Shown here in pieces: positions 7,239-13,130 of a stretch of 13,130 bases of DNA. Below the pieces are notes generated by a model. That model ran no database searches. It worked only from the letters and a program-made list of their open reading frames with translations, and was not told the origin of the DNA. Position numbers and translations under genes: made by a program. Each line of letters begins with the position of its first letter. The stretch's first letter is position 1. Origin of the DNA: an uncultured Erysipelotrichaceae bacterium (GTDB lineage Bacteria; Bacillota_I; Bacilli_A; RFN20; CAG-288); contig CACXYG010000021.1 of NCBI GenBank assembly GCA_902771745.1, positions 1 to 13,130 on the forward strand. Direction: 5' to 3'.

Positions 7239-7704
7239 GATCATTATTCTCCTTTTCGGCAACCTGATATAACTTTTTGGAAGTAATACCAGAAATCAAA
7301 ATCAAAACAAAGCTAATCAAATAGAAGAGGAAGGTGAAGATGAAGGATGCAGAAATGGTTGTACCATCAATAGATACCATGACGCTGGCCAAATAATTGA
7401 CCTGGGTGGTGACATAGAACATAAAGGCAAGCAAAGCAAACAGATAATCAATCAGGATGCCCATATCGAAGAGTCCCTTTAAGAAACAAGACTCATCGAG
7501 AGCAAAACTGCGCAGACAAAGCAGGACCAAGCCAAGACCGATAGTGACAAAACCAAAGGTGATGACTGGAGTAGACAATGTCTCATTGAATTCATTGACG
7601 CCAGTAGCAAAATAAATGATCAAAACAATTGCTTCAACAACCAAGCCACAGCCCAAGAACAACATCGGGAGATTTTTCAATCTCGTAAATTCAAAGTGTT
7701 TCAT
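7219..7704 (-). CDS. Four-helix integral membrane protein, unknown function
   Basis: 161 residues from the ATG at 7704 (MKHFEFTRLKNLPMLF). Four hydrophobic helices are visible at about 14-36, 47-70, 78-100 and 115-138, with a charged C-terminal tail (SKKLYQVAEKENNDHE) probably in the cytoplasm. No catalytic motif or known transporter signature is recognisable. An upstream extension to 7752 is open but would overlap the preceding lipoprotein gene and adds a non-membrane stretch; the ATG 5 nt after that gene's stop is preferred. There is no good Shine-Dalgarno, so translation may depend on ribosomes finishing the lipoprotein. Its 3' end overlaps the GH3 start. Position between a glycan-binding lipoprotein and a membrane-bound GH3 enzyme suggests a membrane partner for them, for example in assembly or anchoring; this is inference from context only. 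Confidence 0.82.
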   Translation of the reverse strand: MKHFEFTRLKNLPMLFLGCGLVVEAIVLIIYFATGVNEFNETLSTPVITFGFVTIGLGLVLLCLRSFALDESCFLKGLFDMGILIDYLFALLAFMFYVTTQVNYLASVMVSIDGTTISASFIFTFLFYLISFVLILISGITSKKLYQVAEKENNDHESKTV

Positions 7705-7709
7705 AGCAT

Positions 7710-9656
7710 TTATAACCCGTGCTTGTTTGGAGCAAAATTGATATTTTGCCAATCAGAAACATTATCGGTCTTTGGCGTCCAGGTCAATTCACTGTCAGTG
7801 TAGATAGCCATATAGTCAATCATTGGAGCATGAGCGTTCATAGTACCATCGAATGGAGAAACGCTGTTCTTGGTCGTCAGACGGACGACGTTGTAACCTT
7901 TGTGGAGACTGAAAGCTTCGGTCATGATATGAGTATCAAATGGTCTCTTATCATAGGCGCTTTCGGAGAAGGTAATAGCACCCGTCAAAGCAATCGGTAT
8001 ATAATCAACCGTCTCCTTAGTACTTTCATCATACTGGGCATAACCAACAGAATCATAGAGCAATTCACCCATATCATTTGTTTCTGCCTTGTAAGATGCA
8101 ATTTCCCAGGCATGATAGTCAGCACTTTCCGTTGGAGCAATATAGATATCCGCCCATTCGGAAGACAAACTCATTTCCAAAGTACCATCACTGAAGTCTT
8201 TTTCAGACTTGATGATGAATTCAATGAAGGCACCATTGTTGTACAAACCAGAGACCCAATAACCATTGGAAGCACCAGCAGTACCATTGTCTTCATAAAT
8301 CAACTTAAGACCGGTGAAGGAATCAGAAGAACCGACACCCTGCTTATTTTCATCGATATAAGTGTATTCAGCTTCAAAAACATTTTTCTTTAAAGCCTTC
8401 ATGTACAAATCATAATCAGCTTCGATGGTCTGATCGAAATCGAATTCATTGGTGCAGACCTTATCGGAGTACCATTTACCATCAAAGCGATAATTCTCAA
8501 CTCTTGGTTTTTGAATGACAGTTGAAACCTTTTCACCTGGATTGACCTTCTTTGTCTTGAAGATGACTTCATTGCCATCGGCAACATACTTGAAGTTAAC
8601 GGTATAGAAGTCAACCTTATAATGAGCAACGATGGAAACATCGCCATTAATAGCATCCGTAAAGACAAATTTGTCAGCACCGATCTTTGCCTGATACCAA
8701 CCTAAGAATTCCTTACCTTCAAAGTTTGGGTCACTTGGAGTGAAGGTAGTAGCACCATCGGCAACATAGTATTCAATCTTGGTGTTTTCACCATTGTTGT
8801 AATCGACCGTAACCTTACGGGCAGCAACGCCTTCAGGAATAGCCGTCCATTTGGCCTTCAAAGAGACAGAAGTAGTGACATTGGCATTGAAGTCATATCT
8901 TACATTGCCATTGTACCAGCCATCAAACTGATAGCCTTCTCTTAAGACACTTGGGGCATCAAAAACGGAGATCGGCTGATTGACAGCAGCGGCAACTTTA
9001 GTAGCAACAGAGCCATCATCCAAATCAAAGGAAACAGCCAATTCCTGAACCCAGGAAGCGTATAAAGTCAGGTTAGCATCGATTGTCGTCGAAGAGAAAT
9101 CAAATTCCTGCGTACCTTCCTTATCCGTAAACCAGCCTAAGAAACGATAATCCTGTCTGACAGGATCAGCTGGCTTGTTGGCATAGCCACCGACTTCGAC
9201 TTCTAAAGTCATGGCAGCCGGAGCACCTTCGTAATTCAAATCCAATGTGACGACAAAGGCCTGTTTCTTAACCGTGATCTGATACTGAGCTTCAAAGCCG
9301 TCATATTCAACTCTGACGGTCTTAGTACCTGGAGTGGACATATCTGGTGTAGAGATGTGGACACGGCTATCCATGAAAGACAGTTCCCCTTTTGAACCAT
9401 CTTCATACTGAAGTTCGATCACACCACCTGTGATTTCAAACGTATCACCAACGACATATTCCGTCCTTGGAGTCGTCTTGATAGCAATATCTTCGACAAT
9501 CTTATCGCCAGCCTTGTCCGAAGACGCACTAGTGACAAACTCTGTATTGTTTCCAGAATTGGAAGTTGGAGCAACACTATTTGGTTTGCTTTCACCACAA
9601 GCCATCAAGGTTGCAGAAAATAAAGTGGTAAGAAGAATCTTGTTTATTCTTTTCAT
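7710..9656 (-). CDS. Lipoprotein with Ig-like domain, four InlB repeats and CBM6/35-like C-terminal domain
   Basis: 648 residues. The signal peptide ends in lipobox LMAC (Cys20), so the protein should be lipid-anchored outside the membrane. A Ser/Asn/Thr linker (about 23-50) is followed by a bacterial Ig-like domain (about 54-130; YVVGDTFEITGGVIELQYEDG), then four Listeria-Bacteroides/InlB-type repeats (about 132-420; markers FLGWFTD, FDGWYNG, FLGWYQA, FDGKWYSD). From about 426 comes a beta-sandwich resembling CBM6/CBM35: it opens with FEAEYTYID, has GLYNNGAFIEF and ends with GYNVVRLTT...IDYMAIYT, the typical first and last strands of those modules. I see no catalytic motif. The likely role is capture of polysaccharide or another surface partner near the GH3 enzyme encoded in the same unit. 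Start ATG 9656 has an AAAGGGA site at about 9663-9669. The membrane protein gene starts 5 nt after its stop. Confidence 0.9.
   Translation of the reverse strand: MKRINKILLTTLFSATLMACGESKPNSVAPTSNSGNNTEFVTSASSDKAGDKIVEDIAIKTTPRTEYVVGDTFEITGGVIELQYEDGSKGELSFMDSRVHISTPDMSTPGTKTVRVEYDGFEAQYQITVKKQAFVVTLDLNYEGAPAAMTLEVEVGGYANKPADPVRQDYRFLGWFTDKEGTQEFDFSSTTIDANLTLYASWVQELAVSFDLDDGSVATKVAAAVNQPISVFDAPSVLREGYQFDGWYNGNVRYDFNANVTTSVSLKAKWTAIPEGVAARKVTVDYNNGENTKIEYYVADGATTFTPSDPNFEGKEFLGWYQAKIGADKFVFTDAINGDVSIVAHYKVDFYTVNFKYVADGNEVIFKTKKVNPGEKVSTVIQKPRVENYRFDGKWYSDKVCTNEFDFDQTIEADYDLYMKALKKNVFEAEYTYIDENKQGVGSSDSFTGLKLIYEDNGTAGASNGYWVSGLYNNGAFIEFIIKSEKDFSDGTLEMSLSSEWADIYIAPTESADYHAWEIASYKAETNDMGELLYDSVGYAQYDESTKETVDYIPIALTGAITFSESAYDKRPFDTHIMTEAFSLHKGYNVVRLTTKNSVSPFDGTMNAHAPMIDYMAIYTDSELTWTPKTDNVSDWQNINFAPNKHGL
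7791..8381 (-). other. CBM6/CBM35-like carbohydrate-binding domain (coding segment)
   Basis: Encodes lipoprotein residues about 426-622. It begins with an EAE strand and ends with a strand pattern of G-x-N-x-V-R-L followed by P-x-IDY-x-x-x-Y, as in CBM6 and CBM35 modules. Aromatic residues Tyr466, Trp467 and Trp501 are candidates for sugar stacking. Assignment rests on motif recognition only; another beta-sandwich ligand-binding fold is possible. Confidence 0.6.
8397..9263 (-). repeat. Four tandem InlB-type (Listeria-Bacteroides) repeats within the lipoprotein
   Basis: Four units of about 66-72 residues each, at residues about 132-203, 205-270, 280-346 and 350-420. Each has a hydrophobic strand, a Gly-x-x-hydrophobic stretch, a GW-type aromatic core (LGW, DGW, LGW, GKW) and a closing strand such as LTLYASW or VSLKAKW. 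The units are clearly diverged at the DNA level, so this is old domain duplication rather than recent tandem expansion. Confidence 0.85.
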
Positions 9657-9700
9657 AAATTGTCCCTTTCTTTAAAATTACTTATTCCTTGAAAACATAA

Positions 9701-9733
9701 TCAATCCAACGCCCTTTTTGGGCGTTGGATTGA
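9701..9733. terminator. Perfect 14-bp hairpin, probable terminator after the collagen-stalk GH3 gene
   Basis: TCAATCCAACGCCC at 9701-9714 and GGGCGTTGGATTGA at 9720-9733 are exact reverse complements around a 5-T loop. On the minus strand the hairpin begins 39 nt after the GH3 stop and is followed by TTATGTTTTC, a moderate U-tract. On the plus strand CCTTTTC follows. It separates this GH3 gene from the lipoprotein-membrane protein-GH3 unit. I see no convincing promoter for that unit in the remaining 9657-9700; TTGATT at 9698-9703 (minus strand) has only a weak -10 partner, so partial read-through is possible. Confidence 0.78.
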
Positions 9734-9772
9734 CCTTTTCGACTCACTTATCAACCCTTTGGGAGGATGTGA

Positions 9773-12700
9773 TTATTTATCTTCTTTTCTCTTCTTAAGA
9801 GCTAAACCAACACCTAAGAGACCTAAAGCAGCAAGAGTAGAGGTAGCAGCAATGACGGAACCGCCACAGCCCTTACCAGCAGCACCGGCTTCACCAGTAG
9901 CACCAGTGTCACCCTTGTCGCCCTTGTCGCCTTTATCACCCTTTTCGCCTTTGTCACCCTTAGCACCAGTGGCACCAGTAGCACCAACAGGACCGGCTTC
10001 ACCGGCAGGACCAGTGGCACCAGTGTCACCCTTGTCACCCTTTTCGCCCTTTTCACCGGCAGCACCATCCTTAATGACTAAGGTTGAACCATCAGAGAAG
10101 GTAATAACATGGCCTTCATCAGTATCTTCGACACTGACGATTTCCTTGGTAGCCGGAGCAGCCTCGCCTTCAACGACGACGTGGAACTGCTCAGAGTTGT
10201 ATCTGACAGTAGTCATACCACCCCAACCGCCAGAGCTCTTGGAGAAGGAAACCTGAATGACAAAGTCATATTCACCGGCTTCAGTTGGAGTACCAGTGAT
10301 GGTACCGTCCTCAGCTAAAGTCAAACCAGCTGGAAGTTCGCCTTCGGCAACAGAGAACTTAGCAGTAGCTGGAACATCGGATAAGCCGCAGACAATAGCG
10401 CCATCGACTTCCTTACCAGCTTCGACCTTACCGCCTAAATCCAAAGTCCAGGCAGAAGCGATATCAAGGTTGTAGGCAATAGTCTTATGGATCCAACCAT
10501 CAATGGTGACATTGACGTTGAAGCTGAACTTACCTGGAACAGATGGAGCACCAGTAAGCTGACCAGTAGTTTTGTTGAAAGAGACACCAGCTGGTAAAAC
10601 GCCATCAACAACATACTTAGCTTCGCTGCCATTCAACATTTCGGCAGTGATTGGAGCAGCTTCATTGAGGTTAGTACCCTGTTTACCAGTAACTTCAACC
10701 TTGGTTGGAATGGCATCAACATCGACACCGTTATTAGCCAAGCAAGAATTGGCAGCCTTGAATAAGGCATACTGAGCAGTTTTTCTCATCCAGTAATATT
10801 CAGTATCACACTGGACAGAATCACCGTCCTTAGACCACTTGGACTTGACGGAACCCTTACCATTACGTAAGGTGGCATCCCAGACACCAGTGAGCTTGAA
10901 GGATGGATTAGACATTGGAGTACAGGTGTTTCTTAAGCAGAGATCCAAGTTATTGTTGTTGACTCTCTTGATTTCATACTTGGCCTTGTCAGTTTCTGGA
11001 ACTCTTGGATCAACGAAGGCAGCAGCGTTCTGACCCATGATCATATCGGAGACGTGTTCACCGTCCCAACCCCATTCATCTCTGGATAAGGTGACGAGGA
11101 AGTCATAGTTATGAGTACCCTGCATATAGCAGCCTTCCTTCTGAGCATTTGGCATAGTACCGCCAGCGTGACCTTCCTGCATAGTCTTTTTGAAGGCTGG
11201 CAGATAGTTTTCACGGAAGGCCTGTTCGGAAATGAAGTAGTTAGTAGAGTTACCCAGATCTTCTTCATTATGGAGAGCAAAATGTTTGATGTAAACGATG
11301 ATACCTTTAGAAGAAGCACCATCAGAAGCGGCAGCACCCATGAAGCCACCTAAGATGGCATCCTGAGAATAGTATTCCTTACATCTACCATCGAAGTGAG
11401 ACCTGTTGGTGTTGGCACCTGGACCCCACCAACCGGTAGTACCGACCTGGAGAGCCATTTCAGCAGTGAGTTCACCCATTCTGTGGATGAGTTCAGTGTT
11501 GAAGGTAGCGGCCTGTAATGGAGCATCAGCCCAAGTGAAGGTCTTACCTAAGTTCAAAGGTCTATCCGTATTGGCATCCTTGGCTTTGCCGACAGCAGCT
11601 AAAGCTGGCTGAGCAGAAGTGAATAAAGACTTCATTTCATCATAGGTGAGCTGGTTCATGAAGGCATCCCACTTTTCAGTGTCGGAGAGTGGAACATTGG
11701 CCATATCCTTCAACATGATGGCAGCCTTACCATTGACACGGCCAGTGGTGTTATCCTTAGCCTGAGTCCAGTTGGCTGGAATCTGGCCTTCTTTATTCCA
11801 TGGCTGATTCTTATCGATGGAGCCGGCTTCTTCACCGAAGAAGTTGTTCAAGTTGTTTTCGGCACCCATGTTGAGGGAATCCTTGAACTTCTGGATGGCA
11901 GATTCATTCATGATCAAATCATCATAGGTTGGAGCATGTGGGAAGGTATCTTCCATATTGCCTCTGGATAACTGCTGTTCAACAGAGCCGACACCATTCT
12001 TCTTAGACCAGGAACCATCGCTTGGACGGAACATGTAGTCTAATTCGTTTGAATCAGAGAATAATGGTTTAGATTCTCCGCCAGAGAACAAATCATGATC
12101 GAGATTGACTCTATCGGTGATGGTGAATTTGTATTCATCGTATTCATCCAAAGCCGAATCATCATTGGTTTCCTTAGAACGTAATTCAGAGGAAGAACCC
12201 ATGGCCTTTAAGGTATATTCACCAGCATCTATTTCCCAACCCTTATGGGTATCAGTATCAGTGTTGTTCTTACCGAAATCATCGAAGGAAGCTAAGTCCT
12301 GAACGTCGACTTCGATAGTGACAGTCTGTCTTTCACCTGGTTTTAAGATACCGGTCTTGGCAAAGCCAACGAGTTTAACGTAGGCCTTTTCAATCTGATT
12401 GGCAGTGTATGGAGCAGTTTCATAAAGCTGGACAGTCTTCTTACCAGCGACTAAGCCAATATTCTGGACTTCGACCTGAGCATAGACCTTCTTGACCTGG
12501 TTTTCGCCTTCAGCAAAGACGTTACCGGAAGTGAGAAGAGTCTTACCGGCCTTATCCTGATAAACGCCCTTCATAGTGAAGGCGAAATCAGTGTAGGAAT
12601 TACCGAAACCGAATGGATAGACGACATTATCATGATGCCATTTATCAGCGATAGCCTGACGCTGTACAGCTGATAAAGACTTGGCGGCTAAGGAAGTGTT

Positions 12701-13130
12701 ACCTTCAGCGATTTCATGCCAGAAGGTTTCATAATACTTGTAGCCGAAGTAGATGTTTTCTTCGTAATCCATGAAACGGATACCGGAGAGCTGAGTTCCT
12801 GGGAGACCAGTGAGATAGCAATCCTTGGCGTTTTCGGAATTTGGATAACGACCGACAAAATCGCCTGGAGTATCAGCATCTAAGGAACCATATCTGAACT
12901 GACGGCCGGTAGAAGTATTCTGCCAGGTTGGGTCAGCAGTGAAGTCCTTTTCATATTCAAGGGAAGCACCACCAGATGGGTTGATCTTACCGGCTAAGAT
13001 GCCACCGACGGCATTGATACCGGCAGAGTGGATACCTGGACGACCGAACCAAACGATAGCGTTGATGCCAGCATCCTTTTCAAGGTTGTAGAATTCAAAA
13101 GCGTGAGAGGAGTTGAAGGTGACGATAACC
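9773..13130 (-). CDS. Surface family 3 glycoside hydrolase with Ig domains, collagen-like stalk and C-terminal anchor; N-terminus beyond window
   Basis: The frame is open to the right edge, so 1118 residues are visible and the start lies outside; the ATG at 12770-12772 is internal. Numbered from the edge: the end of the GH3 C-terminal sandwich (1 to about 60, with VIVTFNSSHAFEF and KINPSGGASLEYE); a FnIII-like domain from about 168 (YPFGFGNSYTDFAFT); a diverged TIM barrel (about 475-790: WWGPGANTNRSHFDGRCKEY, YIKHFALHNEED, RDEWGWDGEHVSDM with candidate nucleophile Asp695, codon 11045-11047); two putative Ig domains (about 815-890 and 893-988; LPAGVSFN and LPAGLTLA with TGAP and TGTP); 21 Gly-X-Y triplets (1022-1084); then GKGCGGS, a transmembrane helix and the tail KKRKEDK. 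The acid/base region lies beyond the edge. It should act outside the cell, held away from the membrane by the stalk. Codons are strongly biased (ACC, ATC, TTC, GGT). Substrate unknown. Confidence 0.92.
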   Translation of the reverse strand, partial: VIVTFNSSHAFEFYNLEKDAGINAIVWFGRPGIHSAGINAVGGILAGKINPSGGASLEYEKDFTADPTWQNTSTGRQFRYGSLDADTPGDFVGRYPNSENAKDCYLTGLPGTQLSGIRFMDYEENIYFGYKYYETFWHEIAEGNTSLAAKSLSAVQRQAIADKWHHDNVVYPFGFGNSYTDFAFTMKGVYQDKAGKTLLTSGNVFAEGENQVKKVYAQVEVQNIGLVAGKKTVQLYETAPYTANQIEKAYVKLVGFAKTGILKPGERQTVTIEVDVQDLASFDDFGKNNTDTDTHKGWEIDAGEYTLKAMGSSSELRSKETNDDSALDEYDEYKFTITDRVNLDHDLFSGGESKPLFSDSNELDYMFRPSDGSWSKKNGVGSVEQQLSRGNMEDTFPHAPTYDDLIMNESAIQKFKDSLNMGAENNLNNFFGEEAGSIDKNQPWNKEGQIPANWTQAKDNTTGRVNGKAAIMLKDMANVPLSDTEKWDAFMNQLTYDEMKSLFTSAQPALAAVGKAKDANTDRPLNLGKTFTWADAPLQAATFNTELIHRMGELTAEMALQVGTTGWWGPGANTNRSHFDGRCKEYYSQDAILGGFMGAAASDGASSKGIIVYIKHFALHNEEDLGNSTNYFISEQAFRENYLPAFKKTMQEGHAGGTMPNAQKEGCYMQGTHNYDFLVTLSRDEWGWDGEHVSDMIMGQNAAAFVDPRVPETDKAKYEIKRVNNNNLDLCLRNTCTPMSNPSFKLTGVWDATLRNGKGSVKSKWSKDGDSVQCDTEYYWMRKTAQYALFKAANSCLANNGVDVDAIPTKVEVTGKQGTNLNEAAPITAEMLNGSEAKYVVDGVLPAGVSFNKTTGQLTGAPSVPGKFSFNVNVTIDGWIHKTIAYNLDIASAWTLDLGGKVEAGKEVDGAIVCGLSDVPATAKFSVAEGELPAGLTLAEDGTITGTPTEAGEYDFVIQVSFSKSSGGWGGMTTVRYNSEQFHVVVEGEAAPATKEIVSVEDTDEGHVITFSDGSTLVIKDGAAGEKGEKGDKGDTGATGPAGEAGPVGATGATGAKGDKGEKGDKGDKGDKGDTGATGEAGAAGKGCGGSVIAATSTLAALGLLGVGLALKKRKEDK
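9878..10066 (-). repeat. Collagen-like Gly-X-Y coding repeat (21 triplets)
   Basis: Twenty-one uninterrupted Gly-X-Y triplets, mostly GEK, GDK, GDT, GAT and GEA, encoded by low-complexity 9-nt units. Charged GEKGDK-type pairs stabilise bacterial collagen-like triple helices, which lack hydroxyproline. The run sits between the last Ig domain and the membrane helix, so it probably forms a trimeric stalk. An exact 20-nt direct repeat within it shows internal duplication. Confidence 0.9.
9900..10036. repeat. Exact 20-nt direct repeats inside the collagen-like region
   Basis: GCACCAGTGTCACCCTTGTC occurs at 9900-9919 and again at 10017-10036, 117 bp (39 codons, 13 triplets) apart and in the same frame. 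It encodes the GDKGDTGAT theme twice. Recombination between copies would delete 13 triplets without breaking the frame. Confidence 0.85.

Noticed and set aside
7705..7752. Longer start for the four-helix membrane protein
   Set aside because: The extension overlaps the end of the lipoprotein gene and gives a non-membrane leader, while ATG 7704 is 5 nt after the lipoprotein stop and directly precedes the hydrophobic helices.
9878..10066. CRISPR-like regular short repeats
   Set aside because: The period is 9 nt with no spacers, and it encodes Gly-X-Y triplets in frame within a longer gene.
9759..10256. Plus-strand open frame coding a Pro/Ser-rich repeat protein (PLSPLSP type)
   Set aside because: It is the antisense image of the collagen-like region; the minus frame carries GH3, Ig and anchor motifs and the right start-to-stop context.
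12770..12772. ATG as start of the collagen-stalk GH3 gene
   Set aside because: The frame stays open to the right edge and encodes GH3 C-terminal domain sequence upstream (NPSGG, AGINAIVWFGRPG), so this Met is internal.

Overview
The window looks like a low-to-moderate GC, Gram-positive-type genome from the Firmicutes/Bacilli-Mollicutes side, most likely a gut or rumen bacterium. The signs are strong AGGAGG ribosome binding sites, an infC-rpmI-rplT operon behind a Firmicutes-type L20 attenuator leader, three lipoproteins with a classical lipobox, InlB-type (Listeria-Bacteroides) repeats, and family 3 glycoside hydrolases with swapped domain order, a form known from rumen bacteria. UGA is read as stop and Trp is UGG, so the standard code applies. 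I cannot name a genus from sequence alone.

Layout, plus strand: (1) 1-708 is the 3' part of a secreted lipoprotein gene cut by the window edge. (2) 709-963 holds a near-perfect sigma-A promoter (TTGACT-17-TATAAT), a structured leader RNA and a strong intrinsic terminator just before infC, which is the layout of an L20 autoregulated attenuator. (3) 964-2116 holds infC, rpmI and rplT. infC has no ATG, GTG or TTG at its N-terminus and must start at AUA (964), behind a good Shine-Dalgarno. The operon ends in a clear terminator at 2141-2170.

Layout, minus strand (transcribed leftwards from the right edge): (4) 13130-9773 is a large surface family 3 glycosidase, truncated by the edge. Its order is sugar-binding sandwich domain, FnIII-like domain, TIM barrel, two putative Ig domains, a 21-triplet collagen-like stalk, a GCGGS motif, a transmembrane helix and a basic tail. 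A perfect 14-bp hairpin (9701-9733) follows. (5) 9656-4362 is a tight three-gene unit: a lipoprotein with an Ig-like domain, four InlB repeats and a CBM6/35-like C-terminus; a four-helix membrane protein of unknown function starting 5 nt after it; and a second swapped-order GH3 enzyme with N- and C-terminal membrane segments, overlapping the membrane protein gene. (6) After a hairpin-containing gap come a lipoprotein joining an InlB-like segment, BspA-type leucine-rich repeats and an SGNH/GDSL-like domain (4267-2414), and a small two-helix membrane protein (2373-2134) whose 3' end lies inside the rplT terminator.

Read together, the minus-strand genes look like an envelope-anchored glycan binding and hydrolysis locus: a lipoprotein that may capture polysaccharide, an undescribed membrane partner, two membrane-tethered GH3 enzymes of different reach, and a surface SGNH lipoprotein that may remove or handle ester groups. 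No LPXTG signals are seen; anchoring is by lipid or by C-terminal transmembrane segment. Substrates cannot be read from the sequence.
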